Shown here: in pieces, positions 6,431 to 13,133 of the stretch
Position numbering within the stretch: position 1 is the first letter of the stretch
How the letters are laid out: each line of letters starts with the position of its first letter
DNA from: a virus
Length of the DNA: 52,212 bases
IMG/VR virus record: IMGVR_UViG_3300049830_000248
Span: 1 to 52,212 of that record
Strand: one strand, 5' to 3'
The notes under the pieces: generated by a model
What the model saw: the letters and a program-made list of their open reading frames with translations, nothing else
Database searches by the model: none
Told to the model about the DNA's origin: nothing
Made by a program: the position numbers and the translations under genes

Positions 6431-6478
6431 ATCAATTCCATTGGTTAATTGTTGATTCCAGTTTTGCCTAGCACCGAT

Positions 6479-6507
6479 AAACTACCATTGTGCCGAATAG
6501 GTGTCAA
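6479..6507 (-). promoter_or_regulatory. sigma70-type promoter for leftward early genes
   Basis: On the minus strand TTGACA (6507-6502), 17-base spacer, TAGTTT (6484-6479), about 50 bases upstream of the ATG at 6430. The -35 matches the consensus fully; the -10 is weaker. Confidence 0.6.
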
Positions 6508-6534
6508 CGTCTATTTCATCTTTTCTTTATCCCC

Positions 6535-6563
6535 TTGACTTTTCCAGCCGCTACGCCGATTTT
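6535..6563 (+). promoter_or_regulatory. possible sigma70 promoter for rightward gene
   Basis: TTGACT (6535-6540), 17-base spacer, GATTTT (6558-6563); the predicted start point is only a few bases before ATG 6573, so a nearly leaderless transcript would result. Confidence 0.4.
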
Positions 6564-6572
6564 CCCGCTGAT

Positions 6573-6965
6573 ATGCCGCTATTTACCGTTGAAAACGCCG
6601 CCGAACTTGGACGCAAAGGAGCTATTCGCCGCAAGGAGCTAATCGAGCAGCGGAAGGCCGAAGCCAAGCAAGCCGAATTTGAACGCGCCACACCGGAGCC
6701 AGAAGCGGCGATTGAGCGGACTAAACGGCAACTGTCGAAGGTGGATGACATGATAGATGCCGCACTGGAGGAGGATGACGCCGACCTGTTTTTACGCCTC
6801 TCTGCCGCCAAAGAGCGCCTCTGGAAGCTGGTTTCCCCGACCGCTGGCGTCCTGAAACAGCCTCGTGGTCGTCAAGATCGGCTCCGGCCTGCAATCGCGC
6901 CGATGTCCGAGCAGCAGCCAGCGACACCACAAGCGGAAACTTCGATTTCTGCCAACGCCTCTTGA
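6573..6965 (+). CDS. coiled-coil small protein, possible small terminase or regulator
   Basis: 130 residues from ATG 6573 (MPLFTVENAAELGRKGAIRRKEL). An N-terminal AAELGRKG segment is followed by a highly charged coiled coil (about 20-60) and a Gln/Pro/Ala-rich tail. The start pattern resembles N-terminal DNA-binding segments of phage small terminases or Nu1-like proteins, but that is only resemblance. A GTG at 6501 would extend it across the promoter. Confidence 0.5.
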   Translation: MPLFTVENAAELGRKGAIRRKELIEQRKAEAKQAEFERATPEPEAAIERTKRQLSKVDDMIDAALEEDDADLFLRLSAAKERLWKLVSPTAGVLKQPRGRQDRLRPAIAPMSEQQPATPQAETSISANAS

Positions 6966-7059
6966 TTTGCCAATGTTTTTGTGCGTGTTTTGAATTGCCA
7001 AAAGCGCCTCACGAAACCAGCATGAACATTGATTGAATAATTATAGACACACAATAGTC

Positions 7060-7089
7060 CTTGTGTTCACTTGTGTTTTCTTGTGGTGT
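7060..7089. repeat. iteron-like tandem 10-base repeats
   Basis: CTTGTGTTCA, CTTGTGTTTT, CTTGTGGTGT in direct, uninterrupted succession beside an AT-rich segment. One helical turn per repeat fits a protein-binding iteron set, possibly an origin or operator. Confidence 0.45.
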
Positions 7090-7519
7090 CCAAGACCAGG
7101 AACTTTTGATGGAGGCAAGGAATCTCTTTGGCTGGCCGAGGGGGTGGGACGGGTGACGGGGGGAGGGGGAATCACAGCGACGATGGCGCGGCGTGACTCC
7201 CCCTTTTCACACGAGGAATAAAAATGGAAGGGATTGTAGAAAGGAGGATGAATCTTTTGTGGACATAGTTCGCCCCTAAATGGAAGGGAAGCCGCTGTTG
7301 TTCGGAGAGCTTCCGCAGCGGGTGTCACCGGCCCTTTGCTCACAAGACGCTGGTGCGCCTTTGGGGAGGGACGAATGTTAATGCGGAGAGTTCGGGTGCG
7401 GGGCGATTTCGGGATGTGAAAAGCCGGTGCAAAGACTGGCAGATCGTTCCTATTGTTGAGCGGGCAACAACACCACGATGAGGCGGGTATCCGAGCCTGG
7501 CGGATGCAACCGAGGACGC

Positions 7520-7556
7520 AAAAAACCCGTGCCATCTTTGAGGGATGACACGGGTT
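7520..7556 (-). terminator. rho-independent terminator, leftward
   Basis: Stem AACCCGTG (7524-7531) with CACGGGTT (7549-7556), inner CATC/GATG pairing, followed on the minus strand by six Ts (7525-7520). No leftward gene is obvious upstream of it, so it may end an antisense or non-coding transcript, or shield the origin region. Confidence 0.6.
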
Positions 7557-7766
7557 ACAATGTTCCGCCAGTTCTGCCAACGCCCTGAAAAGGACGCCGG
7601 CATATTCTTAAAGTTGGTGGCTGGTGGAACCGACATTGTGATGAACTAATCGCATAGGCAGGAGAAAAAGTAAAACAGTTCTTGCACGCAGGTTGCGTGG
7701 TGTGGTAGAAATGGGTGTCAGCGCGAGTTGACCCGGTTGGAAGCCGGAAAAAAAGAGTGCAGGCTA

Positions 7767-7898
7767 ATGAAAACAACCACCAACGAAAATTCTGTGCGTC
7801 ATCTGGCGCAATCGGTAAACCTTCACGGTCGCAAGGCCGGGCTGCGCTCGCCGCTTCCAACGTCGGGTGACGCACAGAGGATTTGGAGGCAGGTATGA
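7767..7898 (+). CDS. small hypothetical protein (43 aa) coupled to HNH gene
   Basis: MKTTTNENSVRHLAQSVNLH... basic small protein ending in an ATGA overlap with the HNH gene start at 7895. The DNA contains a perfect 11-base inverted repeat (TCTGTGCGTCA at 7791-7801 and its complement at 7868-7878) and a GCAA-capped hairpin (about 7833-7846), so it might instead or also be a structured RNA. Confidence 0.45.
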   Translation: MKTTTNENSVRHLAQSVNLHGRKAGLRSPLPTSGDAQRIWRQV

Positions 7899-8170
7899 GC
7901 GAAAAATCAGGCACGGATAAAATGTCGGCTCACTGGCCGCCGTCGTATCGCGGAAGAATCCCCGTCAAGGTGCGTATGGCCTGCGTGAGTCGAAAACACA
8001 TTCATTGGAAAATCAAGCAGTCCATTTGGGCATCGCCGTGTGCTTCGTGTGGTTCTGGCACTAATGTTCAGATAGACCACATAATTCCAGTTTCAAAGGG
8101 TGGAACAAGCACGCAAGAAAATCTTCAACCTTTGTGCGGAATTTGTAATGGAAGAAAGGGGAACAAGTGA
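7895..8170 (+). CDS. HNH endonuclease
   Basis: 91 residues from ATG 7895, which has a good Shine-Dalgarno (GGAGG at 7885); the in-frame TTG at 7883 was rejected. HNH core CASCGSG...IDHIIPVSKGGTSTQENLQPLCGICNGRKG, with two CxxC zinc-binding pairs around the HNH catalytic segment. In phages this type acts in packaging or as a homing nuclease. It overlaps the next gene by 4 bases (GTGA), so it belongs to the replication operon. Confidence 0.82.
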   Translation: MSEKSGTDKMSAHWPPSYRGRIPVKVRMACVSRKHIHWKIKQSIWASPCASCGSGTNVQIDHIIPVSKGGTSTQENLQPLCGICNGRKGNK

Positions 8171-8844
8171 ATAAACCACCAGCCTTTCAGTTCTACGCCG
8201 ACGACTTCCTTGCCGGAACCGTCACCATGTCGAACGAAGAACGTGGTCTGTTCATCACCCTGCTTTGTCGCCAATGGTCACAAGGGTTTGTTACAAAATC
8301 GGAGATTGAAAGGATTAGCAAAGGTATGGCTGTGCCATCGATTACCCATGTCACAGCCAAGTTCAAGCCATCAGGAAAAGACCAGTTTCAGAACGAAAGA
8401 TTGGAGTTGGAGCGTAAAAAACAGGAAGAATACCGAAAAAACCGCTCAAATTCAGGAAAAATAGGTGCTTTATCAAGATGGCACAGCCATAGCACAGCCA
8501 TAGCACAGCCTATGGCAAACGATGGCTCTCCGTCTCCGTCTCCGTCTCCGTCTTCAGAAGAAGAGAGAGAGAGTGGCGCACACACTCACTTTCCTGAAGC
8601 TCAAATCCCGTCATGGTCTGAATTCTGGACATACTGCCAGTCTCAAGCCTGCCTTCTCCCAGCGGAATGGTATGCCCGCGACAAGTTCGAGGCAGCGGAG
8701 TCTGACCATTGGAAGGGAAAAGGCAACTGGCGGGCGTATGCCCGGCGGTGCAAAGGCTGGTGGGAATCAGACGGCAGACCAATGCAGCCCAAGAAAAAGG
8801 TTGGAAAAATAGATGCCAGCGCACCAGTGGGAGGGCGTTTCTAA
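8167..8844 (+). CDS. DUF1376-like replication protein
   Basis: 225 residues, GTG start in a GTGA overlap. The N-terminus, PPAFQFYADDFLAGTVTMSNEERGLFITLLCRQW, is the DUF1376/YdaU signature found in phage replication initiator or helicase-loader proteins. A Ser/Pro/Glu linker (SPSPSPSSEEE) follows at about 120-133, then a C-terminal domain with W-rich segments (FWTYCQ, WKGKGNWRAYARRCKGWWES). It overlaps the helicase start by one base, consistent with a loader-helicase pair. Confidence 0.75.
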   Translation: MNKPPAFQFYADDFLAGTVTMSNEERGLFITLLCRQWSQGFVTKSEIERISKGMAVPSITHVTAKFKPSGKDQFQNERLELERKKQEEYRKNRSNSGKIGALSRWHSHSTAIAQPMANDGSPSPSPSPSSEEERESGAHTHFPEAQIPSWSEFWTYCQSQACLLPAEWYARDKFEAAESDHWKGKGNWRAYARRCKGWWESDGRPMQPKKKVGKIDASAPVGGRF

Positions 8845-10115
8845 TGGACAAACTGCCGCCATACGCGCCGGAGGCTGAGAAGTGCATCATCGGGTCATGC
8901 CTGATTGATCCGAAGATTCGCCTTCCAGAATGTCAAATGGTCATTACCAACTCGGAATTCTTCTACCAATTCCAGTGTCAAATTGTTTGGGATACCATCA
9001 ACGCAATGAGTCTGGAAACAGTGAACTTTGTCAGCGTCATCCAAAAGCTGCGGGACGGGACGCCCGAACAGAAATCGGTCACGCTGGAATTTATGTCGGA
9101 ATGTCAGGACATGGTGACGAGCGCAGCCAACCTTCCGACGTGGCTTGAGGAGGTCGAAAAAAAGTTCATCGCGCGCAAGGTGATTTCGGTCTGCACCCGT
9201 GCGGTGGCGTCCATGTATGAGGGTGGGGACGTGATGGCGATGCTGGACGGCATTGAATCATCCGTGCTGGGAATCAGGCCGGCGGAACGGAATACGAAAG
9301 ACATCAAATCACTCATGCGCGAAGCAACCGGACTGATTGAACAGCGTTCGCAGAATTGGGACTTGGTGCTTGGACATGAAACAGGGTTTTCCGATCTTGA
9401 CCGAAAGACTGACGGCATCCACGGCGGCGAGTTCATCGTCATCGGCGCACCTACGAGTTGCGGCAAGACCGCGCTCGCGCTTAACATCATCGTTCACAAC
9501 GCGCTTAATGGCGTTCCGTCCGGTATCTTGTCGGCTGAAATGCTGCCGGTGAAGCTGGCTCTGCGCTCGCTCTGCGCTGAATCGCGCGTTAACTTCAAAC
9601 GCATCGCCGAAACGGACGTTTCAAAGATGATTGCCAACATCGGGCGCATTGCAAATTCACCCATTCACATGGACACCATCAACGGCTTCACCATCGGCCA
9701 GGTGCGGGCGCTCGCGCGCCGGATGAAGCAGTTGCACAGAATCAAGATTCTGGCGATTGAGAACATCCAGCTATTGCAGGGCAAAGGCGACACGCGCGAG
9801 CAGCAGATTTCTGACATCAGCCGGGGCATGAAAGGCATCGCGCTTGAATTGGACATTGCCGTGCTTGGATTATCTCAATTGAACGACGATAACCGCCTGC
9901 GCGAGTCACGCGCCATTGGGCATGATGCGGATTCGGTTTGGATCATCGAGAACGACGGCCCGTGGCAACCAGCCATCCAGCCGGTAAAGCTGAATGTGGA
10001 GAAATGCCGGGACGGGGAGACAGGAATAGTGCCGCTGATGTTTTTTAAGGAACATACACGGTTTGAACAACCGTCGAAGATTGCAGATGACGACGTGCCA
10101 AACGGAGAAGATTGA
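8844..10115 (+). CDS. replicative DNA helicase, DnaB family
   Basis: 423 residues. N-terminal DnaB-N domain (APEAEKCIIGSCLIDPKI) and a RecA-type ATPase: Walker A GAPTSCGKT at about 203-211, SAEM segment after it, LAIENIQLL as Walker B region, and LGLSQLN as sensor/H4 motif. It unwinds the phage fork as a hexamer. ATG overlaps the preceding stop (TAATG). Longer frames beginning at 8709 run through the previous gene and were rejected. Confidence 0.9.
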   Translation: MDKLPPYAPEAEKCIIGSCLIDPKIRLPECQMVITNSEFFYQFQCQIVWDTINAMSLETVNFVSVIQKLRDGTPEQKSVTLEFMSECQDMVTSAANLPTWLEEVEKKFIARKVISVCTRAVASMYEGGDVMAMLDGIESSVLGIRPAERNTKDIKSLMREATGLIEQRSQNWDLVLGHETGFSDLDRKTDGIHGGEFIVIGAPTSCGKTALALNIIVHNALNGVPSGILSAEMLPVKLALRSLCAESRVNFKRIAETDVSKMIANIGRIANSPIHMDTINGFTIGQVRALARRMKQLHRIKILAIENIQLLQGKGDTREQQISDISRGMKGIALELDIAVLGLSQLNDDNRLRESRAIGHDADSVWIIENDGPWQPAIQPVKLNVEKCRDGETGIVPLMFFKEHTRFEQPSKIADDDVPNGED

Positions 10116-10118
10116 ATT

Positions 10119-10508
10119 ATGAAAATACTGCAACCGATCATCCAAATTATACGCGATGCAAAGACCTTCCGTCTGACAATGCGCGAATGGCTGGGCGAAG
10201 GGGGTCATCCGGTTCATGCCACAGTTTCACAGAACAGAGCAGAAATGTGCTTCCTTTGCCCTCACAACCAGACTGCGCCGATGGAACTTCCGGCCTCCAT
10301 CCTCAACCGCCATTTTCAGGCAAAGGGCAGGATGAAACTGTCCGTTCATGGCGAGGAAAAACTTCGCACCTGCGAACTGTGCAACTGCCATCTTCCGTTG
10401 AAGGTTCATGTCCCGCAGGCGTTCATCCGCCAGTATCAGCGCGAGGAAGTGCGCGAACGCATCAAGGCCGGCAAGCCGGAGTGCTGGCAATTACGCAGTG
10501 CCGACTGA
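10119..10508 (+). CDS. zinc-binding hypothetical protein
   Basis: 129 residues with CFLCPHN (about 44-50) and CELCNC (about 89-94), plus an isolated Cys near the C-terminus; probably one or two zinc sites. Follows the helicase by 3 bases, last gene of the rightward operon; convergent with the portal gene (18-base overlap). Function unknown. Confidence 0.65.
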   Translation: MKILQPIIQIIRDAKTFRLTMREWLGEGGHPVHATVSQNRAEMCFLCPHNQTAPMELPASILNRHFQAKGRMKLSVHGEEKLRTCELCNCHLPLKVHVPQAFIRQYQREEVRERIKAGKPECWQLRSAD

Positions 10509-12806
10509 TTCCTGCTCCGGTGTCGCGGCTGCCACCGCCTGTGCGCGGTGGATTTCTGCCCCAGCCTGGATGTCCTTGCGCCGCTCCTCGCCAGCCAAAG
10601 CGATGTCCTTGTGTTGCGCGGATTGGCGGGCGTTCTGATCTTTGATGTGCATGGCCTGTGCCGCCTTTGCAATCTTCGGGTCGGGCATGGGCATTTGGGA
10701 CGGTTGCAGCCCCGCCTGCGCCTCAATCTGGCGTTTTACATCATCCGGCACGTCCTTGTAGGACATGGTTTCAAAAATCTTCGTCCGGCTTTCACCCTGC
10801 TGCTGCTTCTGCATTTCCATCTGCATTTTCTGTTGCAGTTTTTTAAGTTCGTTGTCCATCTGGTTCTTCGACTTCAAAAACTCTTTCATCTTGGACTCGT
10901 TTCCAGTGTCACCCTGCATCCCTTGAATGAGCGATTGCACGAACGCGGACACGTTTTGCAGGCCAATCATTTCGTCCGGCGTCGGAACCTTGGTGGTGGA
11001 TTCGACCTTGACGATGTAGCGGACGGCCAAATCGAGCAGGGTTTGAATCTGCTGGACGACACTCAAGCCTTCGGGGATTTGCGGTGGCATACCGAGCATC
11101 ATTTGAGTAAAGGCGTTTGCAGCGGCAACGCTGGCGTCAGAAACAGTCTTGGCCGCGCCCTTGACCCAGCGGCGGGCGCGCTTCGCCCCGACCATTTGAA
11201 CGGCGGCATCATGCAAAGCCTCGGCCTGCGCCGACGGGTCGAGCATGGGACGAAGTTGCAGCGCGTTTTGAGATTCCACCATCGCCATCGTGGGGTTGCC
11301 GTTGCCCAAAGGCATCGTGATTTCAACACGCCACTTCTTGATGTCGAGCCATTCGGACGGGATACCTTCTTTTTTACAAGTTTCCTGAAACTCTTTCACG
11401 TCGTCATCATCGGAATTTTGGAGCGTGAACCGGCGGCAGATTTCTTTACAGGCGAATTTTTCGTAGATGGCGGCGGTCAACATGAGTCCGGACAGCATGG
11501 CGTTGTTTTGCTGAACCTTCACGCCCGTTTCAAAGGCGGTCTGCTCGCGTGCCGTGCCATTGTCAATGCTCTGCGTGTAGGACGTGGACGCCTCGCTCTG
11601 CAACTGCTTGGTCTGCGCCAGGACGCCTTCCACGAGATCGGCGTCCACCTGATGCCGCTCATTGGACGGCACGATGGAAACGCCCGGCTTAATTACGCCA
11701 AGATTTTGGAACATCTGCACCTGGGCGCGGGCGCGGTCAACCGGGTCGTTGATTCGGAGCAGTATGTTGAACTGGTCAAGCGTGTGTTGCAAAAGTTTGC
11801 ACCGTGTAAAATCCGTCCAATAGCACGGCTCGAACAGCGCAAATCCAAGCGACCGGACGGAATGGTAGAGGAACGGGGCTTTGTTGTTCAGATCGCCGAA
11901 CTGAACATGGATGATTTGCCGCCAGTTGTCGGCGACCGCGCCATCGCTTTCGCAGATGAACGTGTCAGCGGTGGCCGCACCCGTGCCAGACGTGTTCTTT
12001 TCCGGCACAACCTTGAGATTCCATTTGCCGCCATCTTCGCGGTGGTAAAAATGCCAGAGATTGATTGTCGGCATAGCATCGCCCGACCAGTAACCGGCGT
12101 TCTGCTTGCGAAGCTCCTCAAATTTTTCCGGCACGGTCTGAAAATCGTAATTATTCTCGGCCATGACCGTGTTACACTCCTTGATGTTGGCGAGGATGTC
12201 CGCGACGGCCTTCGTGTCCCACTTGAATTTTCCACTGACCGTCGAAAACGCCTTGCGCGAAAGTTCTCCAGGCGTGTAGGGGACGCGGACGGCGAACCAT
12301 GTCAGATTGCGAAAACTCAATTCAGTGTCCGTCGGGACGCGCAAATCTTCGATGGCGACGTAGCGTGGCAACCAAGAGTATTTGTCCTCCCACATGACCG
12401 CGCCGATGCCGTGAGAAACCACGCCCGCCCATTTTGAACGGTGAACCTCGAAGTATTCCAAGGCGCAATCTCCCTCCTTCATCGAATCGTTAATCGCCTC
12501 GGTGATGATGCCCTCCCAATTCGCACGGTTTTCTTCCGGGGCTTTCGGTATGGACACATTGAAGAAAGTGACCGGCGACATGAAGTTGGTTATGTATTGC
12601 CTGCGGGCGTGAGAGAGCGCGCCCATGAGTTCGCCCCAACGGTTGTAAATCTTCATGTTGAGGCGTTTTGCCTCATCCTCGTCCAGCAACGGCTCGTTGT
12701 TCGCAGCCTTGTTGATAAGAACGCGGTTCTTGCCGCGCGCCATTTCGGTTTCATCGCCTGCGCGGATGGTGGCTAAAACTTTGTCCGGCGTTGTCCAGTC
12801 GCTCAT
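10491..12806 (-). CDS. podovirus-type portal protein
   Basis: 771 residues, large soluble protein with a portal-like body (AIEDLRVPTDTELSFRN, FLYHSVRSLGFALFEPCYWTDFTRCKLLQHTLDQFN) and a long helical, Gln/Met-rich C-terminal tail (about 640-771) as in portal barrel or tail domains. It sits two genes downstream of the terminase, the usual neighbour. The start ATG has the recurrent leader AATAAATCTATG. Assignment rests on context and general resemblance rather than on a diagnostic motif. Confidence 0.72.
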   Translation of the reverse strand: MSDWTTPDKVLATIRAGDETEMARGKNRVLINKAANNEPLLDEDEAKRLNMKIYNRWGELMGALSHARRQYITNFMSPVTFFNVSIPKAPEENRANWEGIITEAINDSMKEGDCALEYFEVHRSKWAGVVSHGIGAVMWEDKYSWLPRYVAIEDLRVPTDTELSFRNLTWFAVRVPYTPGELSRKAFSTVSGKFKWDTKAVADILANIKECNTVMAENNYDFQTVPEKFEELRKQNAGYWSGDAMPTINLWHFYHREDGGKWNLKVVPEKNTSGTGAATADTFICESDGAVADNWRQIIHVQFGDLNNKAPFLYHSVRSLGFALFEPCYWTDFTRCKLLQHTLDQFNILLRINDPVDRARAQVQMFQNLGVIKPGVSIVPSNERHQVDADLVEGVLAQTKQLQSEASTSYTQSIDNGTAREQTAFETGVKVQQNNAMLSGLMLTAAIYEKFACKEICRRFTLQNSDDDDVKEFQETCKKEGIPSEWLDIKKWRVEITMPLGNGNPTMAMVESQNALQLRPMLDPSAQAEALHDAAVQMVGAKRARRWVKGAAKTVSDASVAAANAFTQMMLGMPPQIPEGLSVVQQIQTLLDLAVRYIVKVESTTKVPTPDEMIGLQNVSAFVQSLIQGMQGDTGNESKMKEFLKSKNQMDNELKKLQQKMQMEMQKQQQGESRTKIFETMSYKDVPDDVKRQIEAQAGLQPSQMPMPDPKIAKAAQAMHIKDQNARQSAQHKDIALAGEERRKDIQAGAEIHRAQAVAAATPEQESVGTA

Positions 12807-12810
12807 AGAT

Positions 12811-13131
12811 TTATTGGTTTGTCGGCGTTCCGCACGTCGCGCAAAAAGGTTTTACGAAGGGGTGTCCGGCGTGGGTGGTGGTGAAAGATTCCGGCGAGTC
12901 CCAGCAATAGGCGGGGTTGTTGCCAAGGCGTCCGCAGTTGAAGCTGTCAACATCTTCAAGGGACTCGGCAAGACTTCCACGCGGAAGATGGTTGGCGATA
13001 CGAAACGAACTAACAGTCTTGGCGAGTTGTTCAATGACCGGCTCGGCCTTGAACCGGAAAAAGATTCCAAACGCCTGCTCATAGCAAAAATTGCCGGGCG
13101 GATTGTTGTTGTAGGATTTCAGTTGCCACAT
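12811..13131 (-). CDS. small conserved-type head/packaging protein
   Basis: 106 residues from ATG 13131 (MWQLKSYNNNPPGNFCYEQ...), beginning just after the terminase stop; the frame is open to 13173 but the earlier start overlaps the terminase. It contains SFNCGRLGNNPAYCW and a CATCG pair at the end. The arrangement terminase - this gene - portal suggests a packaging or adaptor role, unproven. Confidence 0.6.
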   Translation of the reverse strand: MWQLKSYNNNPPGNFCYEQAFGIFFRFKAEPVIEQLAKTVSSFRIANHLPRGSLAESLEDVDSFNCGRLGNNPAYCWDSPESFTTTHAGHPFVKPFCATCGTPTNQ

Positions 13132-13133
13132 GG

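Larger units (their letters stand above)
6966..7766. other. non-coding region, candidate replication origin
   Basis: About 800 bases with no convincing gene: open frames on either strand lack starts or have shadow-like composition. It holds an AT-rich patch (about 7030-7050), three tandem 10-base repeats (7060-7089), a G-rich tract (about 7155-7172) and a leftward terminator (7520-7556). The location directly before the replication genes makes an origin plausible. Confidence 0.4.

Noticed and set aside
7041-7580. 179-codon minus-strand frame in the candidate origin
   Set aside because: Pro/Arg/Cys-rich, no domain, and it runs through a terminator stem and the tandem repeats.
7791-7878. tRNA-like fold
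   Set aside because: The outer stem is 11 bases, there is no proper anticodon loop of seven and no GTTCRA T-loop; a small gene in frame explains the region at least as well.
10548-12437. Long open frame (629 codons) on the plus strand
   Set aside because: Fully antisense to the portal gene, His/Arg/Val-rich composition typical of a shadow of a GC-rich gene, no start context, no motif.
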